From Sipunculus nudus (taxonomy: Eukaryota; Annelida; Sipuncula; Golfingiida; Sipunculidae): a stretch of 64,000 bases of DNA. A program made the position numbers and the translations under genes. The stretch covers positions 69,917,453 to 69,981,452 of the forward strand of contig CM049311.1 in the NCBI GenBank assembly GCA_026874595.1, given 5' to 3'. Below are positions 1-11,770 of the stretch, piece by piece. Positions within the stretch are counted from its first letter, which is position 1; every line of letters starts with the position of its first letter. Below the pieces are notes generated by a model. The model did not search any database. It saw only the letters and a list, made by a program, of their open reading frames with translations, and had not been told where the DNA came from.

Positions 1-1075
1 GAACCTCCTTGGAGTTTGTACGTTCTAGCTCTCAGAATATAGGTCACCCTTACCTTATTCAGGTTTCTGAACATATTTGCCTAGAACCTTCCTGCCTGTA
101 TAGTTCGAAGTTTCTAGGGCTAAGGGATATAGAATCTGTGCCCTTTCTGACTATCGGGGTGTTTATTTTGGCTAGTCAATCGCAAAATATAGGTTACGGT
201 GACCTAATTTCAAGTTACTACGAATATTTATCAAGGACCTCCCCGAATGTCACATTATAAGATTCTAGACCAAATGGATACAATTTGTACCCCGTCTAAC
301 TCTATGGCTGCTCAAAATCATGTTTCGGCCAGTAGCTCGCAGAATGTAGGTCACCATGACCTAATTTCAGGTCTCCAAGGAGAATTGCCTATGCCCTAGC
401 TCCCTGCTCTAAAATGGAGGTTTATAAATCTGTTTGTGGCAACAGCCCGAACACAAGTGAAGTCTGCAAGGTTTCTATATCTATCCACAAGGGACCGTAC
501 CTCGAATGTATTACGATGGTTACGGCACAGTTTCTAAACCTGGTCATAGGGGCTGTGCAATAAATATAAAACGATTCTATGGGCTATATTTAACTCAACA
601 TTATCTATATAATTTCACTAAATGAACAGTTGGAAGTTTCCAGGTATAACGGTTATAGTTTGTTCCATGTACACGTCCGTACATCTTTGTTTGAAGGTCT
701 GAAAATAGAGAAACAAATGCCTACAAAATATACAAATACAGGTTGCGCCCCCAGTCTTCAGAAACTGATGAAACACTCCATGATCATTGAATTGGAAGAA
801 TCATGGCAATCAGTGGATTAGTTTTTTTTCGGATAATGGAGCTTTTGTATCAAACTGTTTATGATTCGGGGGGGGGGGGCTACTTGTGAGCCCCATAGCT
901 CGGAGAATATGGGTCGCAGTGACCTCATTCCAGGTTTCAATGGAGATTTTTATGGACCTCGATGGAAATTCAGTGAGAAGTTTCCGGGTTCCGCGGTAAG
1001 GATTTGCGCCCTGTTAACGGACAGCCAGACGGACAGGAAGTTTTTATACGCCCATCTATAAACACAGTCTATCCG
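1..1075 (+). repeat. Dispersed ~170-bp repeat units with GGTCAnnnTGACC palindromes
   Basis: About three units lie in 1-540 and one in 861-1075. Each runs: agctcgcagaatatag, a palindrome related to AGGTCANNNTGACCT, aatttcaggt, a segment like aaggagatttgcctagaacc, a segment like ttctaggtccaacggttacg, and gtgccctgtctgac. The best palindrome here is 348-362. Related units occur at 46140-47620 and, inverted, at 48890-49915. The stretch 541-860 holds a more degenerate unit and a G tract near 868. Confidence 0.7.
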
Positions 1076-1084
1076 TTCGTTAAC

Positions 1085-1500
1085 TTTTAGTGTCGCCATG
1101 ATAATTTACCTGGGCTTTGATGTATTTTCAGGAAACTCACCACAACTACTGAACAATATATTATCTCGCCCTAATTCGATTTTTGGCAAAATCCATGAAT
1201 ATTTAATAAGGTCACTAGGCTACTTTGTGATGTCGCCGCCATAACTTACAAGGAATATGATGGATTTTCAGGAATTCAATAGAAATATTAATCAAAATAA
1301 TATCTGGCTTAAGTTTTATTTCCAGCAAAATCCATGCTTATTCATTGTGGTCCGAGGTCACCAAAAATTCTGATGGATTTTCATAAAACTCATCATGAAT
1401 ATTTACCAATGCAGTTTTTCATTTGAATTACAATCTCAGCAAAATTCACCCACATTTAATGAGGTCAGAGGTACCAAGATATGTGACGGGCGTATTTTGA
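1085..1500. repeat. Three diverged ~130-bp tandem units
   Basis: The units share gcaaaatccatg, a following aatatttaat-like stretch, aaggtcac and gatggattttcaggaa. They are diverged and non-coding. From 1500 to about 2050 I see nothing distinctive. Confidence 0.5.
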
Positions 1501-2231
1501 ACAATTTGCGGTGCTATTGTTTTTCTGCTTGTTCTATGCAGTGCTGTCTCAAAATCAGTGGTCATTTGATATAAATCGAGGCCTTAAATTGGTTTTCATT
1601 TAATTACATATATTTAAATGTCATCTTGTTGGTCTTAACATTGCGTGATTTGACAACTAGAACACAATTGTCTGCAGGAAGTAGATCTGTGGAGGGATTG
1701 ATAAAGTAACAATACATGGACATTTATTCTAAATCAAAGACTCTAATGCACAAGCATGCAGTTATCATTAGTATGGTATTTCACCATCAATTCTAGAAGC
1801 AGTACTGGTGCTAGTTGTAACTATTGAACATGTGCCTTAGGGAATGGGTCGGTGATGGGGTTATATACACCCCTGTTTCATGCAATTAATAATGCATTTA
1901 TTGCTTGCCGATTATCTTCGGGGCATGTTGGTCAGTTGCGTATGTCTAAGTGTTTTTTGATGTTATGTTTGTTGCTTGCAGGACATCTTCGGCTCAATTT
2001 TTCCTCTGGATCTTCTCCATAACCCGGTATAGTCGACACGTCTCAATCTGGTGCCACTTTATCAGTATGTCTGTCTGCTTGTCAGTTTTTCTCAATTTCG
2101 CCTGCTTGCTCGTTCTTCAGACTTACATATAGCATTCTACAGGCCACCGTTTTGTAGTAATTTTTTTTTAAACTGATAAATCTTGTCTAACACTTATATC
2201 TCGAAATTGATTTTTCATTTTCGGGATATAG

Positions 2232-2245
2232 CCGCTAGGGGGCGC
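2232..2245 (+). promoter_or_regulatory. CTCF-like motif CCGCTAGGGGGCGC, copy 1
   Basis: The 14-mer fits the bilaterian CTCF core (CCASYAGRKGGCRS) except at position three. It sits inside a tandem repeat, so it may be repeat sequence only. Confidence 0.3.
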
Positions 2246-2524
2246 TGCCCTAGGACATCTACAACATATAATTTTTTTATCATATCTCCAAAACTATAAA
2301 CCTCAATTACATAAAGTATAGCTTATTTCTTCCTCTGGGTCTTCTTAATAACCTGGTCAAGTGTCCGTCTGTTTTAGTTGTCCTCGATTTCGCCTGTTTG
2401 ATGGGTCTTGTGTCTTACATATACAATGCCACAGGCCTAAGTTTTGCAGGAATCCTTTGGAAACCGGTACATCTTATGTCTTAAACTAATATCTAAAAAG
2501 TTTTTTTTCATTTTCGGAAAATAG

Positions 2525-2538
2525 CCGCTAGGGGGCGC
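2525..2538 (+). promoter_or_regulatory. CTCF-like motif CCGCTAGGGGGCGC, copy 2
   Basis: This is the same 14-mer, 293 bases downstream of copy 1 and in the same orientation, preserved although the surrounding repeat has diverged. Confidence 0.3.
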
Positions 2539-2761
2539 TGCACACGAAACACTTAAATATCATTTCATTTTTTTACGAACCTTAGCTTCATAAACTATTG
2601 CTCAATTTGATCCTCTATTCTTTCCCCAGTTGAGGATTTATTCATTTGTCATCTCGGATCTCTCAGTGTGTCAGTATGTCCGTCTGTTTGTCAGTTGTGG
2701 TCAAATTCGCCTCCCTGCTTGTTCTTTCGTCTGACATATGTCTTTCCACAGGCCAGATTTT

Positions 2762-3158
2762 TTAAAAATAAATATTTTAATTTGGTGGAGGTAACCACAT
2801 CCATTTTTTAATGCTAACCTAACTACGTATTTGTACATCTGCAGAAATCCGTTCCAGTTTCGGACTAAGTGACAGGGCAGTATCACATGCTTCCCCTCTT
2901 TTTATACCCTGATGTCAACCAGGCCCGGTGCGTAATCGTCCCCATTGCTGGGTCATACCACCGAGAAACCCCCGAAAGGCGCAATCGTTTGTGAGTGAAA
3001 CATGGTCGTTGGGCAAGGCCTCCCCATGAAGCCTGCAGAGCGCTCACCCTAGGTGGGGGCAAACCGTGAAAAATCTTACCGCCTCGGCTGAGATTCGAAC
3101 TCACGATCTCCCGGCTTTGAGTCCTGTGCTCTTACCCTGAGCCACAGAAGCCGGTTTG
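2762..3158 (-). mobile_element. tRNA-derived SINE with 12-bp target duplication
   Basis: On the minus strand the head has a pol III A box (GTGGCTCAGGGTAAGAGC) and a B box (GAGTTCGAATCTC). A body follows, and then an A-rich tail near 2762. The insertion is flanked by AGGCCAGATTTT at 2750-2761 and 3159-3170. Length is about 397 bp. Other family members lie at about 4440-4797, 31728-32108 and 59300-59605. Confidence 0.85.
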
Positions 3159-3700
3159 AGGCCAGATTTTATAAACAATCCCTCTGAATGTTATACGGTT
3201 GATAGAATAGCTTAATTTCTAGAATTTCTGATGTCTTTTAGAGTAAATAGTCAAAAGGTAAAGGTCAAGGTCCTTAAAAAACTACAGAATAGTTTTTTCT
3301 TTATATCTTCGTCAACATTTATCGTAGCCGCATAAAATGTAGCTCATTTTACTCGCCTTTCCATGGCCTTTCTTCTGATGTTTAGCTGTCTAAATCTGCT
3401 ATTATCATGGTTATGCATTTTTCGAAATCTCGTACCGTTTCTCGTCAAGCAGGAAATTAAAGATTTCACTTTTATCGCTCTACAGGCCACAAATCTTAAG
3501 CAATCGCTCTGAAAGTTAAACAGTTAATAGAAAAACGAAACTTCTGCAAGTCTTTTGTTTTTAGTGGAGAAAAATCAAAGGTCAAGGGTTAAGTCACCGA
3601 AGAAAATATTATTATGCTCATAACGTCGTTAAAATTATCTTATCTACGCTAACTATAGCTTTTTTAAGTCTTTGCATTCCCCATCCTAGTACAAGCAAGA

Positions 3701-4233
3701 GCTGGACCTATTGTCGTCTAGTTTTAACTATTGCTTAATCTGAAAGATACAATAAAAGTCTAGTGATTGAATGGAATCTTTGCCTTTACACCAATGATCA
3801 GGTTCTTTCAACACAAAATAAATCATGTAACGAATCCTAAAAAAGAAGAAAGAAATCAGCCACTCAGAAATTCAGGACAGTGTATTTTTAACATGTTATT
3901 ATAAGAATACAGTAACTCATGTTGGAGGCAGATTTGATTGTTTCAGTCCTTTTCAATATCATGATAATATAGTGATTAATGCAGTCTATATTCGTCATAC
4001 CCTTCGAGGAACGTTTACATAAATGCTAAATTTTTATTGCATATTTTAATACCCCCCCCCCCCCTCCACAATATGAAAACATCCTTCCAAAGCCCTACCC
4101 CTATAATGTTGTCATATTGCTGAATAAAATAAAATAAAATAAAAAAACGGAAAGTCCTGCAGCATATTAATAGATGTTACTGTATATTCAATGTTGGTTG
4201 ATCGGAGATGTTATGTTTGAGAAGAATTTCAGC

Positions 4234-4236
<3 letters not shown>
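3701..4236. other. AT-rich stretch without genes
   Basis: Only a C tract (about 4052-4066) and an A-rich AAAAT run (about 4124-4147) stand out. Confidence 0.5.

Positions 4237-4238
<2 letters not shown>

Positions 4239-4282
<44 letters not shown>
4239..4282. repeat. TA microsatellite
   Basis: About 22 TA units. The open frames here on both strands are only this repeat translated. Confidence 0.95.
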
Positions 4283-4286
<4 letters not shown>

Positions 4287-4439
4287 TGACCGAAAAAAGT
4301 TCGTATTTTTTCGTCATTTTGAAGAGAGAAAAATCATTCCTGTGAAGGAAAAGCAATAGCCACCACAACCTGTTTAGGATATTTTTAAACATTTAAAGTT
4401 TTTTTGTGGAATAGAATGCCCGTGAGGGAGGGGGGGGGG

Positions 4440-4797
4440 CATTTTTAATGCTAACTTAACTACGTATATGTTCATGTGCAGAATTTCACTACGTGACAGG
4501 GCAATATCGCACGCTTCTTTTCACTTTCTAACCTGGTGTCAACCAGGCCCGTTGACTACTGCACCTGCGGGCCCCATATGCGTAATCGTCCCCGTTGTTC
4601 GATCATACCACAGAGGAACCTCCGAAAGGCTCACTCACTTGTTTGTGAGTGATACACGGCGTTGGGTACGGCCTTAAGCCTGAAGAGCGCTCGCCATGGG
4701 TTAGGGCCGACCGTGTAAAATATCACCGCCTCGGCTGAGAATCGAACTCACGATATCCCGGTTTTGAGTCCTGTGCTCTACCCCTGAGCCACAGAAT
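4440..4797 (-). mobile_element. tRNA-derived SINE, second copy
   Basis: It belongs to the same family and orientation as 2762-3158. The B box region (GAATCGAACTCAC on plus) and the A box region (GAGCCACAGAATC on plus) mark the head at the right end. It starts after a G tract. Target duplications are not clear. Confidence 0.75.
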
Positions 4798-4799
4798 CA

Positions 4800-5165
4800 A
4801 GTACTAAGGACTTTCTTGTATACAAAAATATTCCCATTTTCCCCTATTTTAATAATAAAAATCCTATTTAATTTTCTCTTGAATTTCCTAATTTTTATTT
4901 TGTTTACCATCACAAGACTTAACTTAGGTCTGGTAATGACCGGAATATGGACCTGACATATGCGAACATGTCAGGATTTGACTTTTATCGTTCTTTGTTT
5001 AAAATATTTTTCATGTTTGATCAACTGCATGACAAGCATGGTTTGTGAACACAACTCAGTTACTTTTGTAGAATTTGGCTCAGAAAATTAAGTATAACTG
5101 TATTTATATATATTTTATTCACAACAATATTTAACAGACATGGCGTACAAAAAGAATCAAGTCAA
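4800..5165. other. AT-rich stretch without recognisable features
   Basis: No gene or repeat is recognised. It forms the unique left flank of the duplicated region. Confidence 0.4.
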
Positions 5166-6849
5166 TTATCCCTATAGTATTAAATGTCATGATTCAGTAT
5201 AACATTTTAAACTGAAGGTATCTTAGTTTGTTGATATAGTTGGGCCATATAATTTTTTAAAAGCTTTCAAAACTTAAAAACACTCACAAATTTTTGTTCT
5301 GGTTTCATCAGCTATCATTATATTTCGCCCTTGGGTATATGTGCACTGTCACCATGTTTTCATTGCCCTTTTCAACAAAGAAGGAATCGCATGCGTTATG
5401 CTATTATACTCATAAGTTGTATCATTTAATTGCACTTTGTTTTTCTGGATAAGTACAAAATATATATGACCTATTTACTTTCTTTGTTAGTTGATAAATG
5501 CACTTGATATCGTATTTAAACCATTTTGTTAAATATAATTTATAGAAAAACTGTATCTTAACCACTTTTTTTTAAATAGATAAGTATGTTTAAATAATAG
5601 GCTTTCTAATCTTTTGCTCTAAGGTTACATTTAAATATATGTTTAGTCATACTATTTAAATACCAGTTTAAATTAACCAAACGTCTTGACCCATAATTCA
5701 TATCAAAAATAAAATTCTACAAATCCATGCTATTTTGTTGTCTGCCATTTTAAACAAATATCAACCATTTCAAAACCACCTTTTCTAAGGTGATATTCAA
5801 GTAACTGTTTTCACGTTGTCAATCTTACAGTTCCAAAAAAAAAAGAATGTTATATCCACCTGTGGTGGTTTTGGGAAGACTGAAAAGTGGTATTGTAATT
5901 GAGAATTGAGATAGCTTTAACAACTGTTATTTTGCGCAATGGTGTCAACTGTCTTTTATCTCAAATATCCATCAATTGGCTGAATTGCCTACCTTGTCAT
6001 ACTACCGTGTTATTTTGGATCGTTTGACCTGATTCCGTCGTATCTCTAAGCACATTGGAGATATGAAGACTTTATTATAATTATGGATTCAAGCGCCTGT
6101 GATCTGATGTACTTTATAACCTCTTAGTCTTATTCCTTAGTTCCCAAGAAGTATGACGCGTATGAGAGAAAACCTGTGTTATCATGTGAGATTAATTGTT
6201 TAGTAATACTCTTTGGATCTAGGCCACAGTGTTAATACCGTGAATCAGCGCAATTAACAGATCTTAACTATTGTTCATGAGCCCGATAGATAGCACCACT
6301 GGTTGAAAATGTTTATTTTCCTGACGCAATTCTGGTATTTGCAGAGAATAAGTATGTACTAAAGATTCATCAGTTTGTTTATGATAGAAGAATCCATCAC
6401 ATTTTATATTCACACCTCATGTACTTATGGAAATAAACAAGTGAAGTTATGCCAAGTTTTTTCTTGTTGGTAGAAAAAACCTCCTACACTAGCAACTTTA
6501 TTATCATTTGGTTATGATTCTGAAATAACCATATTTTAAGTAAAAAGCCAGGATCATCATGATTTGGACCATAATTAAAAATAACCAAAGTTAATCGAGT
6601 GTTGTATATAGTAATGTCCAACACCCTGTACCGTTTCTTCTTACTTCCTAGTCTTCTCACTTTAAAGACATTATTTGTGCCATAATAATACACTATAACG
6701 TTATGTTTAGGTCTAGACACCTGAGTCATGAGGAGGTACATCTGTTTTCTTGCTTATAGCAGCAAGCTAAATACATCAATATAACTAAAAGTACAAATAC
6801 ACTAGGACATACAAGATCCACAAAATGGATACAGACGTCACTAAGAATT

Positions 6850-7695
6850 AGGGTGTGCCATGTTATCGATATATCGGTACATCGCGATACGGTAATTCGC
6901 ACAGTGCGCAACGCGGTATGGTTTTCATATATCGATGTTTTTCGAAATTTTACACACTTGGCTGAAACATATCTACTGTAGTATAAATAAGGTATATAAT
7001 CAAATTTTTGACATCATAATGGGTTGTGATTAGGGAAAGGCTTAAAGTGAAGCCGCCAACGTTTCTATAGACCCTCCTTGGGTCCCCTCACGGGTCCGTC
7101 CAAGGGAATTTGATTTTCTACTCGATGATTTTGTGATACCTATAAAGAAAGAAGGGCCACAGAAAAGGAAAGAAGAGCCGAACACTGTCAAAATAACAAT
7201 TAATAATTATATATTAATATTTAGTCTCTGCATCATGTGTAACTGTAAAATGTCAAATGAACAGTAGTATTGATCAAGAACAGCAGCCTTACCATGTGGT
7301 ACACGACTGTGACTGTGCACACCATGTATCACACCTCTGCGTGCGAAACCACAGTCCAGATAGCTCTTATTACATGTAAGGCACAAAGATAACATTAGAA
7401 AGACTTATTTAAATTTTTCCTTGAGATATGTCAATAATACGTAAGTACTTAAGTTATTCTGTCATATTTCCTGTGTGAATTAAACTGATCTGCATTCCTT
7501 TAAGTTTGTCATTATACTAAATATAATAAAAGATTAATGGCGTTTAATGTATTGTTTATAACAGAAAATACTTATTTCCTCTAATTTGTTACAATGAAAA
7601 ATATCCCGATACGTATCGCATTACGCTACTATATATTGCAAATATTGTACTACGAAAATTGTATGCGATACCCAAGTCTTCCATCCACACCTCAA
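6850..7695. mobile_element. hAT-like non-autonomous relic in block A0
   Basis: The left end reads AGGGTGTGCC followed by ATCGATATATCG and TCGCGATACG. The right end, inverted, reads AGGTGTGG followed by GGGTATCGCATAC and GCGATACGTATCGGG. These act as imperfect subterminal inverted repeats of the kind seen in hAT MITEs. Target duplications cannot be seen, because the right end runs straight into the minisatellite. No transposase is present. Copies lie at about 14680-15570, 19345-20235 and 24000-24895. Confidence 0.4.
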
Positions 7696-9165
7696 TTTGG
7701 GTTACAGTAATATAACAGTAAATCAGTATGTAACTGTAACATATAAGCATAACAGTCATTCCCGCACATCAATGCACACCTCAATGTGTGTAACAGTAAC
7801 ATAACAGTCACTCAGTGTGTAATAGTAACATAGCAATCACACCCACATACACATGCATGCCTCAATGAGTGTTACATTAACATAACAGTCACTCAGTGTG
7901 TAATAGTAAAATAGTAACATAACAGTCACACCCACACTACCATGCACACCTCAATGGGTGTTACAGTAACATAACAGTCACTCAGTGTGTAATAATAACA
8001 TAGATACATAACAGTCACGCCCACACACCTATGCACACCTATATTGCAAATATTGCACTAAGAAAATTGTAGACGATATCCACTCCTACTATCCACACCT
8101 CAATTTGGGTTACAGTAACATAACAGTGAATCAGTATGTAACTGTAACATTTAAGCATAACAGTCATCCCCGCACACCCATGCATACCTCAATGTGTATA
8201 ACAGTAACATTACAGTCACTGAGTGTGTAATAGTAACATAGCAATCACACCCACATACACATGCATGCCTCAATGATTGTTACAGTAACATAACAGTCAT
8301 CAATGTGTAATAGTAAAACAGTTACATAAGAGTCACGCCCACACACCTATGCAAACCTCAATGTGTGTTACAGTAACATAACAGTAACTAAGTGTGGAAT
8401 AGTAACATTGTAACATAAAAGTCGCACCAACACGACCATGCACACCTCAATATGTGTAACAGTAACATAACAGTCACTCAGTGTGTAATAGTAACATAGC
8501 AATCACACCCATACGACCATGCACACCTCAATTTGTGTAACAGTAACATAACTGCCACTCAGTGTGAAATTGTAACAGAGTGACATTACAGTCATGCCCA
8601 CACACTTATGCACACCTCAATTTGTGTCATAGTAACATAACAGTCACTCACTGTGTAATAGTAACAAAGCAATCACACCCACACACCCATACATACCTCA
8701 ATGTGTGTTACAGTAACATAACAGTCACTCAGTGTGTAATCGTAAAATAGTAACATAACAATCACGGCTACACACCTATGCACACCTCAATGTGTAACAG
8801 TAACATAACAGTCAATAAGTGTGTACTAGTAGCACAGTAACATTACATTCACATCCATACGAACATGCACACCTGAATTTGTGTTACAGTAACATAACTG
8901 TCACTTAGTGTGTAAGAGTAACATAGTAACATAACAATCACGCTTACACAACTATACACACCTCAATGTGTAACAGTAACATAACAGTCACTCAATGTGT
9001 AATAGTAACATAACAGTCACACCCACACGACCATGTACACCTCAATGTGTGTCACAGTAACATAACAGTCACTCAATGTGTAATAGTAACATATTAACAT
9101 AACAGTCACGCCCACACATCCATGCAAATCTCAATGTGTGTTACGGTAACTTACGTCATGCCGTC
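7690..9165 (+). repeat. 80-90-bp minisatellite, array 0
   Basis: The monomer contains cctcaatgtgtgttacagta, acataacagtcactcagtgt, gtaatagtaacatagcaatc and acacccacacgaccatgcac. About 17 monomers of variable length are present. A segment of the neighbouring hAT-like end is repeated inside it at about 8040-8100, giving a higher-order unit. Confidence 0.9.
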
Positions 9166-10039
9166 TATCCGTGGTACACCCTATTCGATGGAACTGATTG
9201 TGCAACCTGTACATGTCCTAGGGAATCCAGTCTTCCCAGAAAGTTATTTTCATAAAGCGTGTCAAAGTTACTAGCACGTGAAGATCAGTTGACTGAAGTG
9301 GTTATTATATACGAAAAAATAGGTCACAATTGTTTGGTCTGATTTAATGTTTACCTGGCCCTCCTACCTGTTACTAACTTTTTATCTCGACTGACAGTAA
9401 ATTATCTGAGCCATAGCTACCATGCTTTGTATGTCCCTTAACTGAGGGTATAGTGACTTAGAGATGGCGCTGCATATCTTAGATATGACACAGAGGAATT
9501 CCGTGACAAAGGTGGAGTGGGATAAACGTTAATATTTTTTATTATAGATATTACTATATGTATTACCACATTCCTGGTCTCAGTTATCATTGCTTCAGCA
9601 GCTCTAGAATTCTCATTTGACCTTCCCAGATATCTGAATCAGTCGTTTATGTTCAGCACTGTATTAAATCTCTCATGAAAGTTTTTGCTTGATCACATAA
9701 TTTAAACGCATTGAGGAACAAAAATGAATTAACTAAAGATAAAATTATATATTTCTTTTGTAAATGAGCAAACTATGTTTAAATACTTAAATACTTATAC
9801 TTTTTATAGAACGTATTTTACACAGTATTCTTCATTTTAGTAAACGATAAATAGCATATCATTTAAAGGCACTGCAAATTGTCACAGAAAAGATATTCTC
9901 AGAAATATTCATGAGTACCATTGGTTATAAGATGGACTCGAATAGAAGTATACGGGTACAAAAAGTGTTACTTAAATAAGTATTGGAAACTGTCTACTTG
10001 AGTGCATAAATACATGAATACTGAGACCAAAAGACCGTT

Positions 10040-10425
10040 CCTAGTAGGGTTCGCATTTTACCCAACCAAGTGGATAAAACCTGAATTTAAAATATTTTAC
10101 CAAGGTTTTACCCAGGGTTTGACCAGTTTTTACCCAAATTATTCCCAGGAGCGTCTATACAGGGGTGGGATGGGGGTATATATATCCCCTCCACCCCCAT
10201 CCCCCACTTTACCCTCCAACACGTGCGAGTCATCCCGCCACCCTTGAAGATAATTTGACTCCACTGCTATTTACCACTTACACACAGCAAATCACTCTAA
10301 TGAAAAGGAATTAGGGGTAAAACCCAAGAATCCTGGGTAAAACCTTTTTTACCCAAGCCGGATTTTATCCGGGTAAGACACGGGTTTTACCCGGTTGCTG
10401 GGTTATACCTTCCAACCCTTGATCC
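10040..10425. repeat. Foldback repeat rich in GGTTTTACCC / GGGTAAAACC
   Basis: The left half has ggttttacccaggg and tttttacccaaat. The right half has the inverse, cctgggtaaaacc, and gggttttacccgg. A second copy lies at about 27235-27620. It could be a MITE; ends and target duplications are unclear. Confidence 0.5.
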
Positions 10426-11639
10426 AAGCCTGGCACGACCACGGGAGTTTATCATGACTTCATTTTCACTGATTATTAATCAATGTCGATGATGACAATT
10501 AACGTCACCATGTCGATCACACGTAGTCAATGGCTAAATGCTGGGGTGGGTTGCTATATTCTTTTAGAAAACAAACAGCAACCAAAATGGCGAATTTAAT
10601 ATTTTAGAGTGGCAAATTATATTTCACTTTAAAGCAGCAGTAGCAACGCACGCTTGTTTTATTCGTTCTTGGACACTCGCAAGCGCATTTGTTTGGGTGG
10701 GAGAGGACCACCCATTATATATGGAGCCAGTGCTAATATAAAAGCAAGACTCATACATTACTTAACAAAACTGATATTCACATAAACTGACTAATGTTCC
10801 CTACATTTCTACAGAATGAAAATATATACAATAAATGTACCTTATGCACAGATGCAGCGGGTATTATCACACCATGGGGGGAGGAGCTGAAGTTCCGGCA
10901 GCCATTTCTGTTCCACTCCTGCCTAACTATAATTGGGTCAATACCCCCAGATGTGCCTGTCATACGTAACAACCAATCATTAAATAAACACTATCTCTTT
11001 GACATTGGGGTTTAGTATGCCTTTTATAAACTTATCGCAATACCAATGAATTACAAATGTATTACACTTAACTAGTTGCCTCCATCCATCCATATGTCGA
11101 AATATTTTTATTGAATATTTATTTGCTTATATACAAAAGCCCAATAAAATTTCAGTGGGAGAACTTTGATTTAGGTCATACCAATATTAGGTACACCAAT
11201 GGGAAATCTTTGATTTAGGTCAAAGGTTGGTGATGACGCACCAATATATACACAAAGCTCTTTTGATATGTGGCTAGGCGACTTAATGATAATTTGGCTT
11301 CAGCCGACTGTCATTTTTATGAAGATCCTTAATTATGAACTCAGCATTTGGTTCGTATCTGTTCGAACTATCATTCGAATGCTGGACAAACCAAACAACA
11401 TAGGAAGAGTGCATACCTCCGGAAACAACTGGTGTTTAGCCAGCTGCGTGGATCAACTCCAAATTTAATGTACACTTCTGTACCTCTAGGATCGAGGGCG
11501 AATATTCAACAAAATTATGTCACCATGCGCCCCTTGGAACAATTAAATTTTTTTTCGACTCTTAATTGTTACCAACTTTTTTCCTGTTTAGCTTTTTGCT
11601 ACATGTCTTGTGCCATATTGTCACCACATTTAAGGACTT

Positions 11640-11770
11640 TTTATAGCTCAGCTGAGCTATAGTCGTGATCCACTGTCCGTCCGTCCGTCCGTCCTGCCGT
11701 CCTGACGTCCGTCCGTAAGACAGGCACGTTTCGACACCGTTGGACCTACGAATCCGAAATTCGGCTTACT
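11640..11770. repeat. TAGCTCAGCTGAGCTA palindrome and GTCC-rich run
   Basis: The palindrome tagctcagctgagcta is followed by tandem gtcc units and then the segment cgacaccgttggacctacga. It is the edge of the same dispersed family as 1-1075. Other edges occur near 28855, 32130, 47520 and 49130. Confidence 0.5.

Larger units (their letters stand above)
2050..3700. repeat. Diverged ~300-bp tandem array interrupted by a SINE
   Basis: Units recur near 2066, 2345 and 2675, each with gtctgtctgcttgtcagt-like, aatttcgcctgcttg-like and acatat..ccacaggcc segments. Two later partial units start with aggccagattttataaac (3159) and caggccacaaatctt (3482). The third unit is split by the SINE at 2762-3158. 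No coding potential is seen. Confidence 0.6.

Noticed and set aside
2880-3155. A tRNA gene
   Set aside because: Pol III boxes are present, but the head continues into a SINE body with an A-rich tail and target duplications; the same is true of the other copies.
7690-9165. CRISPR-like direct repeats
   Set aside because: The monomers are contiguous, without unique spacers, and the genome is eukaryotic.
10794-11015. A 73-codon frame in a GC-richer patch, also at 27990-28211
   Set aside because: It starts near an acceptor-like ttctacag, but there is no donor or family match, and the reverse strand is equally open. Not enough to call an exon.
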